Positions 37,901 through 51,043 of a stretch of DNA of 64,000 nucleotides are shown piece after piece. A program made the translations under genes and the position numbers. Position 1 is the first letter of the stretch. Each line of letters begins with the position of its first letter. This stretch comes from Paracyclopina nana (taxonomy: Eukaryota > Arthropoda > Copepoda > Cyclopoida > Cyclopettidae), in the NCBI GenBank assembly GCA_019096065.1, contig JAGUCH010000004.1, forward strand, positions 4,154,001 to 4,218,000. The letters are read 5' to 3'. The notes under the pieces were generated by a model that searched no databases, had not been told where the DNA came from, and saw only the letters and a program-made list of their open reading frames with translations.

Positions 37901-40900
37901 CAATGGCACTTCTAATGTCTACTAATTCCTGGAACGCTATGAAACGGCGATGCACATTCTACTATAAGTAATCGTGAGGGACGCATAAATGTGCGTAAGT
38001 ATGTATGTATACTCGCTTGCTTTTTTTGGAGCTATTGTCACACCTATTCATAGTTGGTCTGGACTTTTTCAAAGCTTGTGGGCTCACCTTGAGAATTTGC
38101 CTTGATTTGCTATAGAAAATAGTAATTTGCGTATAGTATATTCCACTATATACAGACTCTCGCGTTTTCTTTAACCTTCGACCTTCTTTATGAGGCCCTT
38201 CTTCTGAAGACTTGAAAAAACAAGTCGGGATGACACTTCACCGCGCACTCCAATAATAAATCCATTCCAAGGCTATAAAGTACTTTAAAATTGGATGAAA
38301 CTAGCAATGAGTGAAAGCTAACGATTTTTGAAAGGGTCAGTGAATCGGCTCGAGCAAAAAGGGACCAATCTGCATGGGAGGGGTCAATTCGTGCACCCAT
38401 TCACATCAAATGATGCATCATGATGATCATCATCCTCATGAACGTGAATCGAGACAAAAAAAATGAATTGGAAAGTCATTCATTTTTGCGTGTGTACCAA
38501 CTTTACACTGAAGCACAGACCTCAAGCAGTATAGTATAATGATTTGACCCCAGCAAATGATCCTTCTAGTATATGATGTGGGATTTTCTTGATTGCAAAT
38601 TTCACCTCCTCACGCCCATGTAGAAGTAGATATTCACCACAGCAGCATCACATATATGCTTAAAAAGCACACATAGGTAATTGGGAGATTAAGATGCAGA
38701 CTTTGGCTCTAAAGAAGAATTATAGCCCTTTGGGGTGATAAATCATGCAATGTAGTTCTGATGTTATTCTCATTATATGTGTATACGCGAAAGCAAGATG
38801 TCATCGTTGACTAATGGCCCTTGCCATGGCTGTGATCCCAATTAGGCTGATTCTTAGAAAAATGGTTACCATTATATCGTTATATTTATTCAGGCTGGGT
38901 AAGTCACCATGAAAGCGCGTTTTGTGCTCTCGTGCAAATTCCTCCCTGTCGTCGTCATGGTGATTATTAGAATATGGCCTGGCTGACGACAATTTCTGCT
39001 TATTCATTGTCAGCTCCTGGGCATGGCGATCAAAATATGTATAGCCGCGAGAGGAAAACCTATCATCTCTAAAGTTTATTCAAGCTGACAGCAATGATAA
39101 GAGGATTTTGTCGGCCATACTGCACAGGTCTTTTGTTTTTCAATCAAGACATCTTCTCTCATCCTTTTGATATGAACTGCATTGGAAATAATTTTCTAAA
39201 AAATGATCAAGCTAGGTAACTATTTTTGAGAAGCCCAAATGCGTGAATGCATAAATCTGCATACACAATTTGGCCTGGCTCAAGTCATTATTGTCAAATA
39301 TGTCACCACAAAGTTCGGGGATGCCTAATTACCCCTCTATGAATATGCAGGAATATACCGTAGTTTGGGTATACTATAAGGCTTGGCTTCAAAACAGGGC
39401 ATAGAGGGGACCACCCAAAGCCGAAACCCAGCCTTGTTCTAGTTAACCATTCTTGCAATATGTGTGCTTTTCTCCTATAAAAATGATTAGCATTTTCTGG
39501 CGCAATTATTGATGTTTATCACGGGGATTAATGGAGGGCGTTCACAATCTAATTGTGTTCTCGTGTAGAAGGATCAGGAATTCACCCATGGCTACATGCG
39601 CGTGTGGAAAAGATAAATACCCCCTTGACGCTATGTAATATGCTACGTTATGCAGTTTATCTTTTGGCGAGAAAAAAATCAAGCTGCTGCTGCTGCTGCG
39701 GTGATGGAAAAATAAACTTTCGCTCATTGTTGATGGAACGAAAAAAGTGTACAGTTCTCACGATAGGGCCTTGCATGCGATTTGGCTGATCTTCTCCTAA
39801 GCCTTTACATTCAAATTGTGCCAGTCATTATTGTTTTCTTAGAGATTTTTCAATGATTTTAGCTACAAATGTATTAAATTATTCAAGCGAGTATATCTTT
39901 TGATTTCACTCTGATATGTGCCATGCATGGCCAGAAGGTATGAAAATCATTTGAGGAGCTGGGATATTCATGGTGGGACATAGGTTAATGATTTGGCCAT
40001 ACTGTCGTCATCATCAGTATCTGCAGCCAGCTTAGCATCATCATCATGCAGGTGAAACTTGGCCCGCAAAGCAGATGATGGTACTTGCTGGTATGAGAAC
40101 GAGGCCAGAAAAAAAGAAGTCATTCCTTTGCTAGATGACCTCACGACCTGACTCCTCAGCAGCATATTTTATCTCGACTATCTTGCTTTACTGCCACTCA
40201 AAATTACGCTTTTGATTTCCACGTGCATGCCATTCCGCCATAATAGTACAGCAAGCTGGCGTGGTGTAATGAGAAAATGAAAGGGGGGCCATCTGCAGAG
40301 ATTTTTTGCATGATGTGGCACTGTTTGGATTATTTGTACACTAAAAATGATGATTGCCGAGCCAAGGTGAAGAAGGGGGGAAGGCCAGGCCAGTGGGCGG
40401 GTACTTTGGATCATTTGGCTTCCACAGAAGGCCCAGGCCATCTGTTTTCCATACGCGGATTTCAAGCTGAGCTCCTCACAACTCACATGACATGAGCTCC
40501 AACCTGATGACACACACACAGCTCTGACAATAAAAAAAGGAGGGAGACCTATAATCAACCTTCTGGGTAATAATAATGAGCGAGGGTCATGGCTATTAAA
40601 GGCAAATTAGTGGCCTTAACTAGGCCTGCAGGGGTGATGGTTTGCTCTTTGACATCCATCAAAATCGATCGATTAACTTCACCGAGATGTGCTGATGATG
40701 ATCATTATTATTGCTCATATGAAAAACTTGTCAAAATGCATCTTCATTAGGCTTCCCTGTTAATGGCGCAACAAAAATGTTTCAATGTGATGATCACAGT
40801 GAGAATCTTGTTCGTGAAGGTCAAATTAAATCATGCTCGTCTCCCACTTTGGCCATTATGGCCGCAATTTGTCAGTTGTCTCGTCCCTCTTTTCAGAGGC

Positions 40901-41171
40901 TTTTTTCAATATTTCATCCTCATACCTCGGACGTGGAGCATCCAATTGAACCATGATTATTCCCAGGGAGGGGGTCCAAATATTCCGGTTAAATTACCCT
41001 CATTTCGGGCAGAAAACCTTGAAGATCCTCCACCTAGTATGCCAGCACATGTCCAAGGATATAGAGCTTTTTGGCTGAATTCAATCAAGGTTGAGTGAGT
41101 TTGAATGGCAATCTTGCGCTGGGCTTGTCCGGAATTCGAGAAATGACGAGATCTTGATAATGTCATGGCTG

Positions 41172-42872
41172 CCCCACTAAGTGTTTCGCCTTACCTTCAG
41201 TTGGATCTAAGTTGGATGTAAGTTGGATTTTGTAAGCCTTAAAGCCAAGTTTTATGTATAGTAATATGTGACATATAATTTGGTCATGTAAGTTGAAGAT
41301 CATTTTTTAAATTTCATTGAAGTAAATATTTACTGCATCTTATAAATTCAATTATAAGTTGAAAAATTGCGGTAATGTAAGTTAGCTGAAATACATACGT
41401 TTTTCTCAATGTCAAATGATAAAGGTGATTCTAATTTGTTTATCTGACATTTTCAGTTGAAAATCAATTGCTTGTAAAAAATAGTCATTTTTAATATTGT
41501 TTGTTTTAAAAGCTTAGAATGTTTTATTTAATGCAATTCATATGTTTAATGAGAAATAAGCATTTGATATTTTGCTGAAATAAGGTAATATATTGAACGC
41601 TTGAGACAATCCATCTCTGCTTGGAGCAGCTCTAGCTTCTCATTGTCAAGAACTGCCTTGTCACCTCTTTCAGGAGTTGTTTCGATCTTCTTGCACTTTC
41701 TTAGCAGAAGGCTTGTCCTTATGAAGTAATTCTAAGCTTATTATTAAATTTAAATTTCATTTGAAATGTACCTTGAGACATATTAGCTTGGAAACTTCCT
41801 AAGAGACGCTACGAATGTGAGCCTTGGAGATTTAGGGTTGGTCACCAAACTGCCAATCGCTAGGTCGCTCCTCGTACACTCTAGCATTGGATTGAAGTTG
41901 ACAATTTCCAAAATCGTCTTTTTCATCATCCCAAAGCATCATCCAAAGCTAAGTGGGTGACAGGAGTGCTTTTTTCAAAAAAATTACGATTACCTGATCG
42001 CATTCTGCTTTGGAGTCTCTGGAGATGAGCTTTTTTGCATCTTGAACGCAGGATTGCAGTGATTTTTAATGATTTTATCTTTGTAGGCTGTTTTTGAACT
42101 TTGGTTTTATCCACCTTTGATTTGACGACTTTTTTAATGATGCTTCAGCTGAATATTTATTATTTATTCAGCTGTCAACTTATTGTAAGTTGCTTTTTGG
42201 TTGTTCAACTTATTACAGGTTTTCAAATGTAGCAGTCATGTTTTTGAAAAATAATGACAAATAAGCCAAAAATTCAAAGTTTAAGCAGAATGAAATCATG
42301 TGTAAGGCAAATATTTGAGAAAAATTAGTCATTTTAATTCCAAATGAGGCATTCAAAGTTTAAAAACAGTAGTCAATTGTGAAATTGTTGATACTTAAAA
42401 TTATCACCAGTCAAAATCAATCCATTTTATACCAATTAAGCTGAATTTTTCATGTGATGATAAATATCATCTGATCCCATGGAAAGACCCCAACATTTGA
42501 ACTTTTAATCAAATTGGTACAGAGTTAAGGCTAAAGGTTGACATTTCATGGCAAGGTGGTATAAATTATCGGTCACCTTAAAACCATCCCTTATAAGCAA
42601 CTGAAAAATTCAATTGCAATTGGTTGTGTAAGTTGCCCATTGGTCAAATTATTGTAATTTGTGATGATTTCATTTATCACCAAATTATTTCCATAAATTA
42701 CAATAATTTGAAAATAATTTTTGTCAGTTACGGCCAACTTATTCTATGGGCAAATAAGTTGAAAATCATACTTTAATAAGTCATGATATACAAATTATCA
42801 GCCACTAATTACAGTAATTTTTAGGTAAGCCGAAAATCAGTTTGGCGGCAGGAGCGAAAACACTTAGTGGGG
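41172..42872. mobile_element. 1.7 kb terminal-inverted-repeat DNA transposon remnant
   Basis: The left end CCCCACTAAGTGTTTCGC and the right end (inverse: CCCCACTAAGTGTTTTCGC) form TIRs that differ by one indel. The interior is AT-rich and full of AAGTTG/CAACTT repeats, including three 10-11 bp tandem copies at 41200-41230. A perfect 16-bp inverted repeat (42645-42660 with 42695-42710) forms a hairpin with a 34-base loop. On the minus strand between about 42120 and 41600 there are coding-like segments split by intron-like GT..AG gaps (for example donor near 41998, acceptor near 41952, and another pair near 41771/41738). No transposase motif is recognised. I see no convincing target duplication, so the superfamily is unassigned. 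Confidence 0.65.
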
Positions 42873-42909
42873 TGATTATCGTTATCGGATCGTTGACATT
42901 GCACCAATG

Positions 42910-43245
42910 CTAGAAAAGCAACGAGCGATGAATGGAAGAAATCATAACTTTCACTGCTACATTGTGCTTCTTTGAGGATTTCCTGATGCTTATCATTCTT
43001 TTCAAAGTGTCCAAAAAGTATGTCTTGTCATGCTCCAAAAGTGTTGTAACTGTCTTATTCATAAAAAGCACCAGGCTATCAAAGATGATACTGCAAAACT
43101 GATTTTTTCCCCCTACATAGCTTAGCCTGCCAATTAGAAATGGCTCTTCACGAAGTTCGTGAGGCCACAAATGATGAATGTTGGTGAAGCTGCTAGGGCA
43201 ATTCATCAGAAAAAATGTAACCAGAAACACAGTTCTCAGCTCTCA
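42910..43245 (-). other. Unassigned coding-like open frame next to the TIR element
   Basis: About 110 codons are open on the minus strand, ending at TAG 42910. The frame is interrupted by TGA a few codons upstream, with an open frame again beyond it. The composition (for example IIFDSLVLFMNKTVTTLLEH and YFLDTLKRM) looks like a helical protein. There is a faint resemblance to the core of U-box E4 ubiquitin ligases, which I do not regard as established. The opposite strand is also open (43178-43399). It may be a pseudogene fragment or part of a larger mobile element. Confidence 0.25.
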
Positions 43246-46200
43246 TGAGAATCCGATTGGAAAATCGGAAGAGGGCCTGGAACAATGGGTTGATCTGCAA
43301 GCCAGTATAAGTGGTGAATGCATTTCTGAATCATTCTGCGCATTTCGTGATGCAGGTCTTTGCTTTGATAAGTTATTTGCTAACGAGATTGTAGCATAAA
43401 GCCTTATTACAACTACGCTCAATCAACATTTTAGCCGTTTTATAGTATTCAGAAATTAAAAAAAGCCTGTCAAGAGATTTAGTTAGTTAGTTTTGCGCCA
43501 TCACTTTGGATGGCGCCACTTTACAAGGACAAAATACCAGATGTGGTTTTTTTGGCTATTTTTGCTATTTGGCATTTTAGACGGGCTAATGGCGAAAATA
43601 GCTGAGTCAGATATGTAATTTCCGCAAAAACAAATCGCTTCTCCATTTTGTGGATAAGCACTGTTTCATTCTATGTGCATGAATTAGGCAGGGTGCTTCT
43701 TTGAGTATTCCGCTCTGTGGATGACCCAACTCTTACATAAATAAGATTCTGAAAAATGTGGCAAGCAAACACAATGGACGCTCGCGCATATCCCATTTCT
43801 CTCTTGTTTCTGAATAAGGCGTGGTGGAGGTTCAAGTAATTTAACTTTTATGCAAGCAGAGCATCACCGTTTACCTTTAAAGCTATCTTGTTATTGTTTC
43901 AACTGATATATGTGAGGGAATGCAAAAGCTGCAATTCCATATGGCAACCATAAATAGTATGTTAGGAATTAAGCCAAAAAGGGCAACATTGTGTATATGC
44001 CCCATCATAATTCTGTGTAGTAACCGATACAAGAATTTCGGTTTTGGTGAACTATGGAACATTCATGTGTGTGTAGCCGTCGTGAGAACTGAGAGGCCGG
44101 TCACGATTTGCCGCTTAGCAGATGATGCAGAGCCTTCACCCATGCGAATTATAGGCTTTTTGCCAACCAGCCATATTTTATTGCATTTTCCCAGGCTGCG
44201 GAGAAGCATCTCATCGAAATGGCATCTATTACGCACCTTCATTTATGCTGCATACGAAGGGTGAGAAAACCTGCAGCACTATATAATGGGGAACGCCTTT
44301 CTGCACGTTTTGGCCTCAGCTACATACTTGCAAGATGACCTATGTGCGGTACACCGATGATGCAAATTAGATTCATGGAATCTAGACAAGATCGCCTTCT
44401 AGGCATGTACAACCCCAGCTCCTTCGCCAAAGAGCGTGAGAACATGATTCAATCTCACTTTCACGGAAAAATCTCTCATCGCCTATTTTGGAAGAAGCAA
44501 ACTTGAGATGCGAAGAAAACAAACATCACGCTGGCATGCATGCAATATATGCTGGATATACTATATATAAGTGAAAACTGAAAAAATAGTACTAGCAGAA
44601 GACTGTATGCTCGTTAGAGAGTTCATCATCCTTATGGCTGCATCCATAAGCAGATGGTTTTCATATTGGAGGGCTGCTTTATTAGAGCTAGTGTATATAG
44701 TATATAAACACGTGGTGTGCACAATGGGGCATAAAAACTCACCTTGACGCACAGAACTTTCATTTGTAGTGCTCTTCATCTAAAATTATATGGTTCTTTG
44801 GATATTTTTCTTTCACCTTTGTTACTTCTGACCCAGAAATGTCAATTGCCAAAGAAGTGGCGCATTGCAGCTCTGGTATATTGTGTGTCACCCCCCAAAA
44901 AAGCATTGTTTTTCTTCGACTTTTTGTGAGGGAAGAAACAAATAGACGCGCGCGTTTAAATCACTCGTGGAATTTTGCAGAAGACACAGCGACAAATGGG
45001 TGGCATATACTTATGCAGGTCGAAGAAAAACAAGACTAAGACGGATTGTTTACGACTGAAGCGGCATAAAAAAAGCTATGGATAATGTAGCTTTTTGCCA
45101 ACTTTGTCCAGATGGGGGGCAAGCTAACCAAGTCAAGTCGAAAATAACATGAATCTTCACAAATCGTGGGAATTCCCATATGGAAAAATGCAGTTTTTTC
45201 CCATCAGAAAAAGTAGCAGCAATCCATCACAGGACAGTTTAACCAGGGTCATATGTCCCACACATAACTATTATTATGATTATGATTATTATCACGGAAA
45301 GGATCGGCAAAAAACCCGCATTGTTCGCTTATCAATAATAATGCTCACTTTTAAAGCCATCAATGCCACGCCTAGATTCAAAGGTGGATTAGCACACACA
45401 CCTAGCTCTGTTTGCCCAGGGTGCAGCAGCCCTTGAGAAAGCGAAAAGTGAGAAAAAACGCTTTAATGGTGTCTAATGGGGCCTCAGATTTATCGCGTCG
45501 CTTCGCACACCTGACAAACAATGCTCAGTAAATTTCAGCCAGTTTTATTTATGGCGTTTTTGAGGGAAGCTGACCTGGTCTCTATCATCACCGTGTGCGG
45601 TCTTAAAGTGTTTCAAAAGTCGCCTTTTAAGCTTATCTTGACACGCGAACTTTTTCCTTGATTAAGATTCAATGGAGTTTCTCGCGAGAGAGCTGAGAGG
45701 CGCTTACTTCTAATATTCAGGGAGCTCCTCCAACTTAATTATAATACTACAAGCGTCGATTGTAATCTCTACACGGCAAGAACAGCAGCCAAATTCTCCC
45801 TTTAGCACTCTTTGCTCATAAAAAATTCGCGCTAATGGAAAATGCAAAACTGTGACCCTACCCTTAGTAAATATGGGCTAGCTGTAAGTCGATATGAAAT
45901 CGAAGGCTCGAGCCTATGTCTGAGCTTGAGTCAACAAGCACCAAGGGCATTGGCTAAACCAACATGAGCAAAAAAGCAGAATTAGCAAAAGAGTCAACTG
46001 ACCACTAATTTAATTGGTTGTTGCGAAAAAATAACCATCAGTATAAACATTGATGGTCACTTTGCCCTCTTGAATGCGTAATTGGCCATTAAAGGCATTT
46101 TTGCACGGCCTTGACCAAGGCACTTTTTGGCGTAAAAAATCAAAGTGGGCCACAAAAGAGCTGCGAGGGGGGTGATTTTGTCAAAAATATTATCCTACGA

Positions 46201-47043
46201 TATGTGTGCAAATGGGCAAGCATTAAAATCCCATTAATTTTTATTGGCCACGCATTTACGATCGCGCTGCATCAGATCAGCGTGAAGTGTCGTTGCTGGC
46301 CTTTTTTCCCTCAACTTTGCCAAGATTTAGGGTCATAGTAAATGATTTCATTTTTGTTTTAATGGCCGTGATGATGGGCTGCTCAAATGGGCAAACACCT
46401 CCCATATTTCGTGCTTGTAACACGCCTCATATATTTAGCTTTGCTACTGCCGCAATATTTGCTTAGCAAGAAAGTTCACGATCTTTTGTGGACCAACTGT
46501 GTGGCCTCTTTCCTTGACAGCCATCAGCTAAGGTAGCGGCCCTATTCATTCATTATTTTACGAGCTTGCTCACACTGTCAAGTGAAAAAATCCCATGGCT
46601 TTTCATCAAAACAAGCAGTGTGCTAAACAAAGAAAGTTGAAAAAGTTGAGTTTTCCTCGATGACATGTGTGTTTCCAGCCATAGCCTTTTGTCCGGATTT
46701 CTGGCCACCTGCCGCCAACTTTATTCAGATTTCCCTTCAATGACTCATGCAATCCAAGTACACCTAGCTTATAAAAAGCTGGCTGAGCCTGAAAGGGTGA
46801 AATGATGACTGAAAAATTATTTTTATTTATGTTTCTCTCTTCCTGGGCTTGAATTGCTGCCGCATGCCACGTGAGTTCATGATCCCTGTCAGATTTGTTG
46901 CATGCAAAAGTCAAGTCAAATCAAAATATTGCAGCTACAAAGACCTTACCCACACCAGAAATTACTTTTGCAAAGCAATCGCTCTTTTTTCGTAGCGCAA
47001 ATCAATTTTCGAGGCGTACAACAGATATCCTTTAAAAGAAAAA

Positions 47044-47058
47044 CGCGCGCGCGCGCGC
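47044..47058. repeat. Alternating (CG)n tract
   Basis: About 7.5 copies of CG in a row, in otherwise AT-rich DNA. They are followed by a small inverted repeat (ACCAGCT / AGCTGGT, 47059-47080). Alternating CG can adopt Z-DNA; no gene is attached. Confidence 0.6.
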
Positions 47059-47422
47059 ACCAGCTCGATTTCAGCTGGTGAAACATTGACCTCGTGACCT
47101 GAACCCTATCATTAAAGAGCAAAATTGCCACCTTCTGCACTTCTTCTCCTATTGAGGGCCTTTTGGCACAATAGCTACTGCTTGCATTCAATACATAATT
47201 GCCCACACAAAAGGATTGGAAGTCCTTTGACCTCGATTCATAAATATTGAACTTTTCCTGCCCGGCGCGGCGAAAAGCACAATACGTACATTGCATTATT
47301 TCTCGACTTATTGAGGCTTTTAAAAAGCGCTTTTTCTAATCTTTATGGTCAGTACGAACATGTACTACACACGCGGTCACTCGAATTTAGAGGGATTTTA
47401 AGCTATTGTGATGATGCTTTTA

Positions 47423-47910
47423 TGCCCTGTTCATCTACTCAACTTTTTCGTAACTTACTTGTCTTACCTAACGAAAAAAGTTGTCGTAGCTCCACGAATT
47501 TCTATTAGCAGTCGTAGCTGGTAAGGACTGGTGTTATTTTAGGGATCCCCCTAGGATTGACTAAACTAATGCAACTTTGGAAAGAATCCACCGAAATGAT
47601 AGACCTAGTAGAATATCTTAGTCAACCCTAGCAGGCCGGCTTTACTTGCTGTAAGACATGTCCTTACGTTAGGGTCGACTAAACCAATGCAAGGGTCGAA
47701 GGTTGGCCCTTGGGCAAAGGCAAATCGAAATTGATTTAGTCAGCCCTAGCCAGCATGCTGCTTAACTTGACTAACGCGGTTACCTGATACGTAGGCTAAC
47801 GACCGGTCTTACGCTGACCTAAGACAATTTTTGTCGTTATAGAATAACGACAATTTTTTGTAAGACTGCTAAAGTTACGACTGAAATAGTCGTTGTAGAT
47901 GAACAGGGCA
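47423..47910. mobile_element. Tourist-like MITE (PIF/Harbinger type) with TTA target duplication
   Basis: Perfect 16-bp terminal inverted repeats TGCCCTGTTCATCTAC (47423-47438 and 47895-47910) are flanked on both sides by TTA (47420-47422 and 47911-47913). A TWA 3-bp target duplication is the hallmark of PIF/Harbinger elements. The 488-bp length without an ORF fits a non-autonomous MITE. The interior holds repeated units built on TAGTC-AACCCTAGC and GACTAAACCAATGCAA (near 47549 and 47671), plus a subterminal palindrome around GTCGTTATAGAATAACGAC. Intact ends suggest fairly recent insertion. Confidence 0.85.
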
Positions 47911-48783
47911 TTAGTGGCGACAACAAAATAATTGAGCCATAGGTGCCGCATCATTCTTGGCCTAATGAGACCTACTGCTGCGTCGATCAATTGGTCCTTT
48001 CAAGATGCTCGCTTGATCGTTATCAGCAAGACTGAAAAAATTAGCCAAAAATGCACGCTTTTTTCCATTTAGCGAGAGAGAACTAATTGTCCTGCTGTGA
48101 ATATAGAAGGGAATCCAGCAATTATTGGACATGTATGCTATCTTAGTATATACTACCGCATGCGGCCATTTTTCTTCGGTCGAACATCTATCAGTTGGGG
48201 TCATATTGTGGTCATTTCCTAGCAAGGAAAGAAGTACCCCACTGTGCATCCATGCGGGAAAAGTTGGCCACTTTGTGTGCGGTCTTCTCCTCAATTTTTC
48301 TTGAGAAATTCGGTGTCTTTTAGCCTCAACTTACAGCAGCGCACAGACGAAACCCTGGCGTTCAAATCTCTCAGAAAAGCGACTTTTCTGCGGGCTTGTA
48401 TAAGCATCAAAAATATCAAAATATCAAAAAACACCCAAACTCTTTGAAAACTAGCAAAAACAGCCCTTCATTTTGCCAAGGTGCGGGGGGAAGCATTATG
48501 TGATAATTTCATTATTATTGCAGAGCTGGTGGCACTCCTTTCCGAAATTGGACCCCCACAGCAAAATACATGAAGATGAGCACCCACGCCATCCATGTTA
48601 TGTGCAGTTGATGCTACACACCCAGAATTGCGGCCATCGCTCATAAGTTGCTGCTCTATTAGCTTCTACGCATAAAAGCCAGCTGAAGAGAGAGTAATGT
48701 CATCTTTATGAATAACGCTCCATATTCTCGCGCTTTCCATTTGGGCCTTTCGGAAAATGATGTAATATACCGCGCTTAGTAGG

Positions 48784-48792
48784 TATAAAAGG
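48784..48792 (+). promoter_or_regulatory. Orphan TATA-box-like element
   Basis: TATAAAAGG followed directly by the GC-rich CGCGGCCATGG. It is on the opposite strand to KLF-C and no downstream gene is recognised, so this is only a candidate promoter. Confidence 0.2.
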
Positions 48793-50872
48793 CGCGGCCA
48801 TGGCAATTTCTGAAAATGGAGCCCGCTGAGTTTCATCACAATCCAATAGAAACATCATTCATTCTCATGAAGATGAAGAATAAGAAAACCGCCCCGAGAT
48901 CATGGACGGAAAAACAAAATGGAGATTTCCTTCCCGAGATATATTCCCAAGCTTAGTATCTCTGATGGTATATGTAAAGCAGGCCAGTTGTTGTCATGAC
49001 CCACACTGATGACCTTAAGCATCCTCGGGCCATGACTGACAGCCATCTACCCCTCCCCACATACCAAAAGAATCAGCAGCAGGCATACTGCGATAAAGCT
49101 AGGCGAAAAAAGTTCATCAGAAGAAGAAGGAGAGAAGACAAAGGTCAGTCAGACATGGCTGACAACATCTTGTCAAATTACCCTTTTAAATACAAGGAAG
49201 CGGATGATGATGATGATTCACACGCTCGTTTTTCAAGGATTCTGGACACTCCGCGCATGATTTTATTACATGGGTTGCTGCTGCTGCTGCACTTGAGCCT
49301 AATTCAACTTGGCAGATTGCTCCTCCTCGGTCAAAGTAAACATTTTGCCGGACTCACCCAGCAATAATCATCATCGCACAGCAATTCCACCTTTTTTCCT
49401 ACAATTCCGCTGCGCGCATGAGAGGATTGCGTGCCACAAAGCATATCCAAGAAAATGGTGATTTATGGCTGGAGCAGTTGTTGTTCTTGTGGAGGTGCCT
49501 ACCCTCTAATTTCTGATGCTCGCGTGTTTTTTTGCAGCTAAGGTTGCGTGAATCTGGACCGAAAATGTTGCGCGCAAAAGAAACAATTTGCCTCTCCATC
49601 CTAAAATATATTTACGACTTGCACATATATTCGATATGGTGCATGCAGAATTGACACAAATCAGGTTGCATTTAGCATGAATCAAAATAGCAACAGCAGC
49701 ATGCAATCCTCTTGTGCAAAAGTGTGATTGATAGCCAGTCATTGTGCTTATAATGGCGATCTCACTTGATAAAAAGGACATAATGGACTTTTTTCAATTC
49801 AAATCCTCCATTTAAAGTTCAAGGCGAAAAGCTAGTTTTGTTGGTCTTGGTCAGGGCTGCATTTTTCTCATATTCCTAAATTGATTTATGCTGAATTAGT
49901 ATATAGAGCAAAGTTACTAAGGAAATTAGCGGATGCGAGCGCCCTCTATGCCAAAAACTGTATGTCATGTTCAGCTCTAAAAAAGGGCAACAGACAAATT
50001 CCCCTGTAATAATGACCCAGGCGGATACGCGCGCAGGTTTTTCTGCAATTTTTTGCCGTTATTATAGGGTTGCAGTGGTCACCTGTCTACCAAGATTTAC
50101 AGCAATTCATAGGGGCCGGTGATCAAAGTAAGCTCATTTCGAAAAAGTTGCAATGCTCTTCTCTGCTACAATAGCAGAAGTAGTTGTGACGATGGCATCT
50201 AAGGTGTAAAGGAATGTTCCGTTAGCAGTTATAGTATACTCAAGTGGTCGACGAAGACTAGTCTTTCTTTCTTTCCTTCTACCACGCCTTTTAATCAACC
50301 TGCATGACTTGCACTGCAACAAAATGTTGCTTGAATGGCCATGCTAAACTATGCTGTACTTTCTTGGAGATTTTTTTCTCCCTTCATATTCTTCAACACT
50401 CCCTTTTTGAGCTGTGCAGCCAGAGATCATCTCAATTGAAGGGTGGGGCCCCTCCCAAATCATTTCTTTCCATATGGGCTTGGCCTGCTCACACAAATGT
50501 TACCAAGGGCCAAGCCTCATTCTAATTTGTAATTGAACTCTAAGATTCACATTTTTGCTCTGAATCACTCGTCGGTGCTGCTGTTGTTTTTGTTGCTGCT
50601 GCTGCTGCTGATGTGGGAACTTCCTTTGGGGTGCGTGATTTTACGCTCTGCAACCTGTTTTGGCGGTTCTTGTGCAGCCAAAGTTTTCCCTCCAGACAAA
50701 GAGGGGAAGAAATCTGTGCCCGGCTTTGTGAAACGAAATTTTTAGACAAATCTTTATATGTATGCGTATTTTGAGCTTAGACACGCCCAAGCCAAATTGT
50801 TCTATGGTGCCAATGGCACCTGTGGACTTTTCAAAAGATGTCCCGTTGGAGATAAGTGGTGAAGCCACGAAT

Positions 50873-50878
50873 TTTATT
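50873..50878 (-). terminator. Polyadenylation signal of KLF-C
   Basis: AATAAA on the minus strand 166 bases past the KLF-C stop. It implies a 3' UTR of about 190 nt, much like KLF-B. Confidence 0.55.
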
Positions 50879-51017
50879 GCCAAATAGGTTAACTATTTTA
50901 AACGCTAGCAGCTTTTATAGGATATATACAGTATACAGTCTCAATTTCGATCACTTCGAACAAGCAGAGTAGTAGTAGTAGTTTGTGGAATGAAATATGA
51001 TCGCTTGGAAAAATATG

Positions 51018-51038
51018 TATCACAGCAGCTTTTGTAGC
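51018..51038 (-). promoter_or_regulatory. Predicted miR-2 family target site in the KLF-C 3' UTR
   Basis: The mRNA-sense sequence includes AAAAGCTGCTGTGATA, 6-26 nt after the stop. CTGTGATA is an 8-mer seed match for miR-2/miR-13. After a one-base gap, AAAGCTG matches the miR-2 3' half. KLF-B has the same arrangement (AGCTG, CTGTGATA, then ATATT), although the surrounding UTRs are not otherwise alike. Confidence 0.55.
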
Positions 51039-51043
51039 AGAAT

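Larger units (their letters stand above)
28970..50870. other. Gene desert between the rolling-stone-like gene and KLF-C
   Basis: Nearly 22 kb without a supported gene, apart from two mobile elements (41172-42872, 47423-47910) and an uncertain coding-like stretch (42910-43245). It has microsatellites (for example the GTGTGT tract near 34381, CTG repeats near 39683 and 50592, and (CG)n at 47044). A YY1/Pho-type site lies at 33488. AT-rich low-complexity DNA dominates. I infer regulatory DNA for the KLF genes plus transposon debris. Confidence 0.5.
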
